This document shows positions 30,124 to 35,800 of a stretch of DNA of 42,594 nucleotides, piece by piece; the stretch's first letter is position 1; the number at the start of each line of letters is the position of its first letter. The notes beneath the pieces were generated by a model that was given only the letters and a program-made list of their open reading frames with translations, was not told the DNA's origin and did not search any database. A program made the position numbers and the translations under genes. Origin of the DNA: a virus; IMG/VR virus record IMGVR_UViG_3300033145_000862, positions 1 through 42,594 of that record; one strand, given 5' to 3'.

Positions 30124-30729
30124 CTATTTGGCCGGGGCAAGTAGTCCTGCAGCTATGGCGGCCTTTTTAACAGCCTGTTTGACGTTATAGGCATTAACAC
30201 TGTTAGACTTGCCAGTCTTGGCCTTGATTTCGGCGTCCTTGGCCTCTGCCTCGGCCAGCTTTGCCCTGTCCTCACTGGTAGCGAACTTCTCAAATACCTC
30301 AGATAAGCTCATACCGAACTCATCCTTGGTTTTGCCACCACCTCCGCCGCCGTTAGCTTTCCGGGCCTTGATAGCTGGTATCAGCAGTCCTACGCCGCCG
30401 GTAACCTTGACGCTGCCGTTAGGGTCAATACGTCCCTTCTCATCCTCGTTATGGTCAATGGTGTACGTAAAACCCTTGGCCTTGACTTCTGCCAGTCTCT
30501 TGTCAAGGTTAGCTGGCACCGTACCAGCTTTGACGCTGGAGAGTATCTCCTTTGTCAATGCTTCACGTTTGCCGGCTAATGCTTCCTGCTCTTTGCGCTC
30601 CTTCTCTATCTCTGCCTTGTGGCGCTCTGTCTTTGACTTCACTACCTCAGCACTCAAGGTTTCAATAGCAGCTACGTCGTTATTGGCAATAGCTTCCGCC
30701 AGCTTTGCTGATAGCTCCTTGATGTCTGT
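30124..30729 (-). CDS. Abundant-type early protein, coiled coil plus helical tail
   Basis: The product is 201 residues from the ATG at 30729 (AAGGAG upstream; longer starts lack a ribosome site). Residues 1-70 form an acidic/basic coiled coil (KTERHKAEIEKERKEQEAL). The middle is strand-rich with a Gly run (KANGGGGGGKTKDEFGM). A Lys/Ala-rich helical end follows (VNAYNVKQAVKKAAIAAGLL). Coiled coil plus basic tail is the H-NS-like plan of nucleoid-associated proteins, but no known DNA-binding motif is present. The gene stands alone between strong promoter 3 and a strong terminator, so high expression is expected. Function unknown. Confidence 0.75.
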   Translation of the reverse strand, partial: TDIKELSAKLAEAIANNDVAAIETLSAEVVKSKTERHKAEIEKERKEQEALAGKREALTKEILSSVKAGTVPANLDKRLAEVKAKGFTYTIDHNEDEKGRIDPNGSVKVTGGVGLLIPAIKARKANGGGGGGKTKDEFGMSLSEVFEKFATSEDRAKLAEAEAKDAEIKAKTGKSNSVNAYNVKQAVKKAAIAAGLLAPAK

Positions 30730-30840
30730 CATAACACTACTCCTTACCATAGATTTTATCAATAGTGCTATGACGTTGCCACTTCACAGCTTCACATATT
30801 CAGTTTTTAAGGTACGATTAGCTTATATAGCTACATTATC

Positions 30841-30869
30841 AGCATAACACAAGGCACACTGTTTGTCAA
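30841..30869 (-). promoter_or_regulatory. Early promoter 3
   Basis: TTGACA (30869-30864), 17-base spacer carrying CCTTGTGT, extended -10 TGT-TATGCT (30846-30841). About 105 bases of leader separate the expected start from the ATG of the 201-residue gene. Upstream are several operator words. Confidence 0.8.
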
Positions 30870-30877
30870 GTACCTAG

Positions 30878-30983
30878 CTTAACATAACACCATTATTTTT
30901 TAACTAATCACTGGAGCTACTCAACATCACGTAACTGCTGGAGCTACTTAACATAATACCAGCCAGCCCTTAACTTTACATAA
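30878..30983. promoter_or_regulatory. Operator region and short tandem repeat at promoter 3
   Basis: CTTAACATAA at 30878-30887 and 30947-30956, CTTTACATAA at 30974-30983 and a degenerate CTCAACATCA at 30920-30929. Two of these are embedded in an imperfect direct repeat with a 27-base period (30911-30930 and 30938-30957, CTGGAGCTACT core). No gene fits this stretch with confidence. Confidence 0.55.
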
Positions 30984-31068
30984 TATTGCTCCAGTGATAG
31001 GTACGGGTCAGTGGATTTTCAGATAGGTATTGTGTTACCCATATCCACTCGCAAATTTCCAACTCCAT
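30976..31068 (-). CDS. Tiny peptide (candidate)
   Basis: A 30-residue frame with ATG at 31068 and only a weak GGAAG upstream. The sequence (EICEWIWVTQYLSENPLT) looks like a real amphipathic peptide and its codon use matches the phage, but its end overlaps an operator word and it overlaps the better-supported peptide at 31035. Low confidence. Confidence 0.25.
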   Translation of the reverse strand: MELEICEWIWVTQYLSENPLTRTYHWSNIM

Positions 31069-31139
31069 TGATTTTCCAGCTTCCTATATCCTCCACAACC
31101 TCCCGATTTTGCGGATGTATTATTACTCCACTTAGGCAT
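31035..31139 (-). CDS. Tiny Gly/Ser/Lys-rich peptide
   Basis: A 34-residue frame whose ATG lies inside the last codons of the upstream gene, with GGAGG 6 bases before it. Composition is polar and basic with aromatic residues (SGGCGGYRKLENQWSWKF). The ribosome site is as good as those of accepted neighbours. Function unknown. Confidence 0.45.
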   Translation of the reverse strand: MPKWSNNTSAKSGGCGGYRKLENQWSWKFASGYG

Positions 31140-31383
31140 TGGGTTCCTCCACTATGCCTTTGTAAATATCATACCAATCGCTTTTGAACTTCCTAACATC
31201 AAAGCAGTAAATGCAGTAGAAGTAACCATGCAGACTTTTGGAATGGTTCAACTCCTTCCAATGATGTGCTCCACAGTTATGCTTAACCTGCAACGGTACA
31301 TTAGGATTTATCGGAGCAGCAGGACATTTCCAACTACCTGACTCCACATACCTATCACTGGCTAGCTGAGCTTTTTTACCCAT
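31132..31383 (-). CDS. Cys/His-rich early protein
   Basis: An 83-residue protein with a likely zinc site formed by KCP, NCGAHHW and YCIYC. The C-terminus is aromatic and basic (FDVRKFKSDWYDIYKG). It is in the promoter 4 operon. A DNA- or protein-binding role is likely, not specific. Confidence 0.6.
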   Translation of the reverse strand: MGKKAQLASDRYVESGSWKCPAAPINPNVPLQVKHNCGAHHWKELNHSKSLHGYFYCIYCFDVRKFKSDWYDIYKGIVEEPNA

Positions 31384-31805
31384 GATTTAGGTACTCCTCC
31401 TAACCTGGCTACATCCAGCATTATCTCAGCCATTTGCTTGGTAAGCATACTCTCAACCAGCAGACTTTCAGGAAATTCAGCCCTTATATTTTTCCGCCTT
31501 TGCTCCAAAGCATGAAATTTCCTAACCAGCAGAAAGCGTTTTCTTTTATCCTCCACCGACAACTCAGTGTAACCCTTTCTGCCCTGCCTGTATGGTACAT
31601 AAGGATTGCGTTTAAGGTAATCCAGACCTTGCTCTATCCAGCATTGAGGATGGTAACACTGTTGGGTGTTCCAACGCCTTCCATCACTACCCCTATTCCA
31701 GAATAAAACAGCCACTAGAGGCTGTCCTGGTTCTATATATTGCTGGCACCATTTACACTCAGCCCTGTTTTGGCACCAACGCATAGTTACATTGGGAATT
31801 GTCAA
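31362..31805 (-). CDS. Zinc-finger early protein
   Basis: The product is 147 residues. The N-terminal half has C-H finger residues (WCQNRAECKWCQQYIEPG, then QCYHPQCWIEQGL) of the sort found in phage zinc-finger proteins, followed by NPYVPYRQGRKG and a basic helical region (KRKRFLLVRKFHALEQRRKN) likely to contact nucleic acid. It overlaps the downstream gene by 22 bases. Family not named. Confidence 0.65.
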   Translation of the reverse strand: MTIPNVTMRWCQNRAECKWCQQYIEPGQPLVAVLFWNRGSDGRRWNTQQCYHPQCWIEQGLDYLKRNPYVPYRQGRKGYTELSVEDKRKRFLLVRKFHALEQRRKNIRAEFPESLLVESMLTKQMAEIMLDVARLGGVPKSWVKKLS

Positions 31806-32029
31806 ACCAGTAGGTACTTCCTTTCCTCAGTATGTTTTTTCTTCATCAGTTCCCAGTTCCTACTAGACACTATATAAACTGGAAATACCACTCCACACTG
31901 ACACTCAAATAGCCGTTTACCAAATGCCGGATAATGCACCGGACAGTGAATAGCCTTGGATAACTCCGACCCAAGCTCATCTATTTCCTGGTCGCAACCC
32001 TGCATGAAATATCCCCAATTGCCATTCAT
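31802..32029 (-). CDS. Small early protein, unknown
   Basis: A 75-residue protein with CPVHYPAFG and FECQCGVVF, three or four cysteines that may form a small zinc ribbon. The tail is basic (MKKKHTEERKYLLV). Second gene after promoter 4; unknown role. Confidence 0.55.
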   Translation of the reverse strand: MNGNWGYFMQGCDQEIDELGSELSKAIHCPVHYPAFGKRLFECQCGVVFPVYIVSSRNWELMKKKHTEERKYLLV

Positions 32030-32283
32030 CTTAAATACCTCTGTACCGTCCTGGCACTAATACCAAGCAGTTTAGCAATTTCCCTTACATTCACTCCTTC
32101 ACGGTATAATTGCCTTGTTTGCCTTTCCCTATTATATATAACCCCACCAGGTAATTTCCTGCTATCTATATGTAACTCCAACTCACAATTGTTCAACCGG
32201 CAATTTAAACAGCAATCAATCCCTTCCTGTGAGTCAGGGTCAGTAATACCTCTCTTTCTCATCTCCATACACAGTTTTTTCAT
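32026..32283 (-). CDS. HTH protein, first gene of the early arm
   Basis: An 85-residue protein. A four-cysteine cluster (GIDCCLNCRLNNCELE) is followed by a helix-turn-helix at the C-terminus (LYREGVNVREIAKLLGISARTVQRYLR) of the sigma-region-4/transposase-type fold. Promoter 4 ends so close to the ATG (about 3 bases of leader) that the mRNA may be leaderless, unless a later ATG (32268 or 32262) is used. Being first in the early arm and beside the divergent control region, it is a good candidate for the switch regulator. DNA-binding call good, role inferred. Confidence 0.75.
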   Translation of the reverse strand: MKKLCMEMRKRGITDPDSQEGIDCCLNCRLNNCELELHIDSRKLPGGVIYNRERQTRQLYREGVNVREIAKLLGISARTVQRYLR

Positions 32284-32292
32284 CTCACCTGC

Positions 32293-32321
32293 ATTGTAGC
32301 ATAAGGTAGCCAGTTTGTCAA
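32293..32321 (-). promoter_or_regulatory. Early promoter 4 (start of early arm)
   Basis: TTGACA (32321-32316), 17-base spacer with CCTTATGC, extended -10 TGC-TACAAT (32298-32293). The -35 overlaps the end of intergenic element copy C, so a protein bound there would compete with or recruit polymerase. Confidence 0.85.
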
Positions 32322-32361
32322 TATACTTTAATATAATATAGTATTAAATCGCAATAAGTAT
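32319..32361 (-). repeat. AT-rich intergenic element, copy C
   Basis: Minus-strand reading aligns without gaps with copies A and B, sharing the ATACTTATTGC and TAATACTATAT cores. It lies between the divergent early and late promoters, an ideal place for a switch site. It overlaps the -35 of promoter 4. Confidence 0.75.
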
Positions 32362-32382
32362 ATATTAGCTCAAATGTTCTAT

Positions 32383-32411
32383 TTGACATAAGATAGCGAC
32401 TGTGCTATAAT
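32383..32411 (+). promoter_or_regulatory. Late promoter for terminase/portal operon
   Basis: A perfect TTGACA (32383-32388), a 17-base spacer and a perfect extended TGC-TATAAT (32406-32411). It starts the late arm toward the terminase genes about 20 bases before the small terminase ATG. It is divergent from promoter 4 across element C, giving one compact control region of about 120 bases. Confidence 0.88.
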
Positions 32412-32430
32412 AGACAATAAGAGGACAATT

Positions 32431-32973
32431 ATGCCAGAGGAATTAACAGCAACCGAGTCCATAGCACATTCTTTAATACCCTATTACAGCGATGGCAGTA
32501 AGAAAGCCCGCTACCTTAGCTACATTATAGCTGGCTTTTCCACAATGGAAGCCATCAAACTCTCCAAGATACATCTTAAATCCGTACACCGCTGGCGTGA
32601 AAGCGACCCAGTATTTGTAGAGTTGGAAGCCAAAGCCTCCACCAGTCTGCGCAGGGAGTTGGCTGACCACCTGATTGACATTGAATTTACCCGCAACTTC
32701 CGCCTGGTGCTGGCTAAGGATTTTGAAATCCTATTTAAGGATGCCTCAGGTGAACAGCTAACCGATAAGGAAGAAGATTACCTTAAACTCATCAGGAAGT
32801 TCTACACTCCTCAACAGTTTGCCATGATAAGACAGATAATAGGTGGTAACGGAGAAGCCAAGGCAGAGGCTTTTGACTTTACCCGCACAGTATTGACCAT
32901 AAGACTGGAAAAGGAGCAAGGTAGTGCCAGAGGAAATCAACTGTCCGAATTGTCAAACACCCATGAGAGTTAG
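32431..32973 (+). CDS. terS: Small terminase subunit (probable)
   Basis: The product is 180 residues. An N-terminal helix-turn-helix region (ARYLSYIIAGFSTMEAIKLSKIHLKSVHRWRE) should bind packaging DNA, a central helical part drives oligomerisation, and the C-terminal portion is charged. This is the normal plan of small terminases, and the large terminase lies downstream in the same operon, although seven small genes separate them. GAGGA lies before the ATG. No close family match by eye, so call rests on fold, order and size. Confidence 0.7.
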   Translation: MPEELTATESIAHSLIPYYSDGSKKARYLSYIIAGFSTMEAIKLSKIHLKSVHRWRESDPVFVELEAKASTSLRRELADHLIDIEFTRNFRLVLAKDFEILFKDASGEQLTDKEEDYLKLIRKFYTPQQFAMIRQIIGGNGEAKAEAFDFTRTVLTIRLEKEQGSARGNQLSELSNTHES

Positions 32974-33088
32974 CCATAGCGAGGATAAACTCCAGCTATA
33001 TAAATGCCCTAAATGTGGCCATGTAAGGTTAATACAAAACTGGGAGAAGGATGATGTCAGAATTGGAAATACTAAAAAGCCTGGCTAG
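32924..33088 (+). CDS. Small zinc-ribbon protein
   Basis: A 54-residue protein starting with GTG at 32924 with AAGGAG 6 bases before. Two C-x2-C pairs (CPNCQTP and CPKCGHV) make one zinc ribbon. It overlaps both the terminase small subunit gene (by 50 bases) and the holin-like gene (by 38), so it is easily missed. The ribosome site and motif support it. Confidence 0.65.
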   Translation: MPEEINCPNCQTPMRVSHSEDKLQLYKCPKCGHVRLIQNWEKDDVRIGNTKKPG

Positions 33089-33305
33089 CTTGGGTGTGGG
33101 TGGAGTCCTTGGCATAGTCATATTCCTAATGTACCGTAGAGACAGGAAGGACACTGAAAAACGGTGGGAGGATATGACCAGAGACCTGATTGAGTCCAGG
33201 GATAAGGAAACAGAGTCCAGAGACAATAACACGGCAGCTACCACAGAATTAGCTGTCCTTATGAAAAAGTTAAACGGTAAAGTTAGCAGGATTTTGGAGC
33301 ATTAA
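33051..33305 (+). CDS. Small one-span membrane protein (holin-like)
   Basis: An 84-residue protein with a single hydrophobic span (LASLGVGGVLGIVIFLMY) near the N-terminus and a long charged, helical tail (RRDRKDTEKRWEDM). This resembles BhlA/holin-like phage proteins, but a lysis role is not certain and no endolysin is nearby. Two tandem ATGs (33051, 33054) follow a GAAGG site. It could also be a membrane-bound assembly factor. Confidence 0.55.
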   Translation: MMSELEILKSLASLGVGGVLGIVIFLMYRRDRKDTEKRWEDMTRDLIESRDKETESRDNNTAATTELAVLMKKLNGKVSRILEH

Positions 33306-33428
33306 ATGGCAAAAGGAATAAAAGCTACACCAAGACAGGCAGCAGCGGGCAGGAAAAATGCCCTCAAAGCCCAGGTAAGCAGGATAGGCTTACGTGGCCA
33401 GAGATATAGGAGGAAACTCCGTGCCTAA
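33306..33428 (+). CDS. Tiny basic protein 1 (40 residues)
   Basis: A 40-residue protein directly after the previous stop. It has 12 Lys or Arg (MAKGIKATPRQAAAGRKNAL then RGQRYRRKLRA) and no acidic residues. First of four very basic small genes between the terminase subunits. It may bind DNA or the capsid. Not recognised. Confidence 0.6.
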   Translation: MAKGIKATPRQAAAGRKNALKAQVSRIGLRGQRYRRKLRA

Positions 33429-33591
33429 TGGTATAAAGCTAACCGGGAGAGCCTTTAGGGCATTAAGAAAGGGTGGCTACAGGTATAAAATAACACGTGG
33501 TCATAGGGTTACCATTACCGGCAGAGGTAGACCACCAAAGAGTGTATTTCCAAGGGCCAGATTTAGTTGGTTGAGGAAAATAACATATTAG
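33421..33591 (+). CDS. Tiny basic protein 2 (56 residues)
   Basis: A 56-residue protein starting at the GTG at 33421, because AGGAGG lies at the ideal distance; a GTG at 33394 precedes that site. It has no acidic residues and repeated basic motifs (YRYKITRGHRVTITGRGRPP). Probably DNA-binding. Confidence 0.6.
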   Translation: MPNGIKLTGRAFRALRKGGYRYKITRGHRVTITGRGRPPKSVFPRARFSWLRKITY

Positions 33592-33601
33592 TGAGGTAGC
33601 T

Positions 33602-33757
33602 ATGAAAGTCAGACCACAAATTCTAGCAGCCATGTTGATTATAGGATTACTGGCAACATTGGTAATAATCCTGGCTCCAGAATACATTGATAAAATAGTA
33701 GCTGGAGCAATAACTGGCTTAGGTATGTTAGGTATGAAACTATTAGAAGGTGAGTAA
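33602..33757 (+). CDS. Tiny membrane protein (51 residues)
   Basis: A 51-residue protein with two hydrophobic stretches (ILAAMLIIGLLATLVIILA and a GAITGLGMLGMKLL helix). Its stop overlaps the next ATG (TAATGA), so the genes are coupled. The double span and size match small holins of type II/III, but the location in a packaging operon leaves this open. Confidence 0.6.
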   Translation: MKVRPQILAAMLIIGLLATLVIILAPEYIDKIVAGAITGLGMLGMKLLEGE

Positions 33758-33954
33758 TGAAATCCTGTACCCGCTGTGGCTTTGTTAATGATGATAAGGA
33801 GGAGAGTTGCCTTAACTGTGGTGGTAACTCATTTAACCACATTACGTTTCCATTCTATGATAACATAGAGCCTTACAAGGAGGTGGAAAATGGCAAGGAG
33901 ATGGATACAGAGAGCCATAAAGAGACCAGGAAGTCTGAGGAGGGCAGCAGCTAG
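33757..33954 (+). CDS. Small zinc-ribbon protein
   Basis: A 65-residue protein with CTRCGFVNDD and SCLNCGGNS as a zinc ribbon, followed by an acidic tail. Its 3' end overlaps the next gene by 65 bases. Both reading frames have sensible codon use and starts, so both are kept. Confidence 0.6.
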   Translation: MKSCTRCGFVNDDKEESCLNCGGNSFNHITFPFYDNIEPYKEVENGKEMDTESHKETRKSEEGSS

Positions 33955-34078
33955 GGCTGGAGCATTAAGAGATGGTATCAGCCACTCCTGGTTACGTAGG
34001 CAAGCTAAGGCTCCAGGTAGGAGAGGCAGGCAAGCAAGGCTGGCATTAACCCTGAAAAAGCTATCAAGGAGACGTTAA
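33890..34078 (+). CDS. Tiny very basic protein 3 (62 residues)
   Basis: A 62-residue protein with AAGGAGG 7 bases before the ATG. About 20 residues are Arg or Lys with very few acids (MARRWIQRAIKRPGSLRRAA, RRQAKAPGRRGRQARLAL). It resembles a protamine-like or nucleic-acid-condensing peptide. No known family is recognised. Confidence 0.6.
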   Translation: MARRWIQRAIKRPGSLRRAAARAGALRDGISHSWLRRQAKAPGRRGRQARLALTLKKLSRRR

Positions 34079-34188
34079 TGAGAGCTAGACCGTGTCCAGG
34101 CAGCAAAATCAGGAGCAAGGGTGCTGGCAGAGGATTAGGTAGAGGTAAAGGCAAAGGCCCAATAGGTAGACCATTCGGGAGAAAGTAA
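34078..34188 (+). CDS. Tiny very basic protein 4 (36 residues)
   Basis: A 36-residue protein whose ATG overlaps the previous stop. It is Gly/Arg/Lys-rich with repeats (GRGLGRGKGKGPIGRPFGRK) and no acidic residue, one Cys. Similar composition to the adjacent basic genes. Plausibly a DNA- or RNA-binding peptide. Confidence 0.55.
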   Translation: MRARPCPGSKIRSKGAGRGLGRGKGKGPIGRPFGRK

Positions 34189-34189
34189 C

Positions 34190-35785
34190 TTGGCTGTAGA
34201 TGTGGAACAAACCTTCCGTGAGCTAATTGCGGATAAGAGGCGGTTCAATGAAACCTTAATGGTAGTTGAAAACAAGCAACGCCAGATAGTTCCTTTTGTC
34301 TATAATCCTATCCAGGCTGATGTGGCTGCCACTGAGACTGGCATGGATATATGGGTTAAGCCTAGCTCAGTAGGCTTCAGCACCGAAAGGATAGCTACCA
34401 GGCTGGTTGATACCCTAACAGCACCAGGGACCAACACTGTGCTGGTAGCTTATGAGGATTTTATCACCCAGCGCCTATTGAGCAAGGTAACATTTTTCTA
34501 CAACCACCTCAGCAATCTCAATATTCCTGGTTTCCCTGTTATCCACCACGACAGTGATTTCCAAAAGACTTTCAGGTTTTATTTGGATAAAGGTAAAGCC
34601 AGCGAGAAGCTGATAGGTACTAGCTCCATTTATATAGCCAGCGCCAGGAGCAAAACAGCAGGTAGAGCTGAGGTAATCCACCACCTATTGCTGGATGAAC
34701 ACGCCTTCTATGCTCCAGAGGCCACTGAGAGGATTATAGCTCCAGCCATGGCAAGAGTTCCTCCAGGAGGCACAGTAGATAGCTTCTCCACTCCCAACGG
34801 TGAGGAAAATGATTTCCACGACTGGTACGTAGATGCCAAGCAAGGCAAATCAATATTTACCGCCCATTTCTATCCATGGTTCATGCACCCTGAATATGCT
34901 ATCCAGCTAGGTGATGCTCGCATTAGAGAAATACCTGAAACTGATAAACCTGAATTCTCCCTTGACACAGAGGAAGAGTCCCTGGTATTTAACCAGGGTT
35001 TAACCTTTGACCAAATACGCTGGAGACGCTGGATGAACAAAGTAATGGAGAGCCTCAGGAGAAAAGGGGAGACCCGTACCCTATTCAAGCAGGAATTTCC
35101 TGAGGACGACTCCAGTTGCTTCCTTGCCACTGGTGATATGTACTTTGACATAGCTGCTATGGATAGAATAGCCAGTGAATGTTACCCAGCACCTCACAGC
35201 AAGGATAACCTTCACATCTGGTATCAGCCAGAACCAGGCAGGAAATACTTTATAGCCATTGACCCTGGACAGGCAAAGGTAACCCAATCAGCCATTACTG
35301 TGTTGACATTTACTCAGGATAAGGAAGGTAACTATAAACCTCGCTACTGTGCCAGGGATGCTGGCCTTTACAGCCCTGAGGTTACCGTACATAAGGCTGT
35401 AGCAACCAGCGATTATTACAACCGTGCTGAAATAGGTTGGGAAGCCAACGCCCATGGACTGGCCATAACCGAGCTATTGAAAAATCGCCGTCCCATCTAT
35501 ATGAGAAAGGACATTATCAGCGGCAGGGAAAGTATAGAACCTGGTTGGCAGACCACTCCCAGAACCAAGGAATATATGCTCCAAACAGTCAATAAGTACC
35601 TATATGACCTGGAGTGCCATGACATTGAATTTGTCAAACAATGCAGGAACCATAGACTGGTAGGAGATAAGGTAGATGTAGTCGGACCCAATGATATATT
35701 CATGTCATTTGCCATAGCACTTTGTTGCATGGAACCCAAGCCCGTTAAAAGAGGTTTTATTGGCAGGACTGGCTGGCGTTGGTAG
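34190..35785 (+). CDS. terL: Terminase large subunit (gpA-like P-loop)
   Basis: The product is 531 residues. It starts at a TTG (34190), 1 base after the last basic gene stop, with GGGAG upstream. The ATPase P-loop is K57-PSSVGFST, matching the lambda gpA form (KSARVGYSK) in which the Lys precedes the loop rather than the usual GK[ST]. Walker B is HHLLLDE (D169, E170). The nuclease centre has D358 (IAIDPG), E418 (GWEANAHG) and D502 (VGPNDIF). It cuts and pumps DNA into the capsid with the portal and small subunit. Sequence length and motifs are complete. Confidence 0.93.
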   Translation: MAVDVEQTFRELIADKRRFNETLMVVENKQRQIVPFVYNPIQADVAATETGMDIWVKPSSVGFSTERIATRLVDTLTAPGTNTVLVAYEDFITQRLLSKVTFFYNHLSNLNIPGFPVIHHDSDFQKTFRFYLDKGKASEKLIGTSSIYIASARSKTAGRAEVIHHLLLDEHAFYAPEATERIIAPAMARVPPGGTVDSFSTPNGEENDFHDWYVDAKQGKSIFTAHFYPWFMHPEYAIQLGDARIREIPETDKPEFSLDTEEESLVFNQGLTFDQIRWRRWMNKVMESLRRKGETRTLFKQEFPEDDSSCFLATGDMYFDIAAMDRIASECYPAPHSKDNLHIWYQPEPGRKYFIAIDPGQAKVTQSAITVLTFTQDKEGNYKPRYCARDAGLYSPEVTVHKAVATSDYYNRAEIGWEANAHGLAITELLKNRRPIYMRKDIISGRESIEPGWQTTPRTKEYMLQTVNKYLYDLECHDIEFVKQCRNHRLVGDKVDVVGPNDIFMSFAIALCCMEPKPVKRGFIGRTGWRW

Positions 35786-35800
35786 CTAAGGAGGTTAGAT

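Noticed and set aside
30209-30847. A 212-residue plus-strand frame rich in Ala, Ser and Leu
   Set aside because: It mirrors the 201-residue minus-strand gene, has no ribosome site, and runs through promoter 3.
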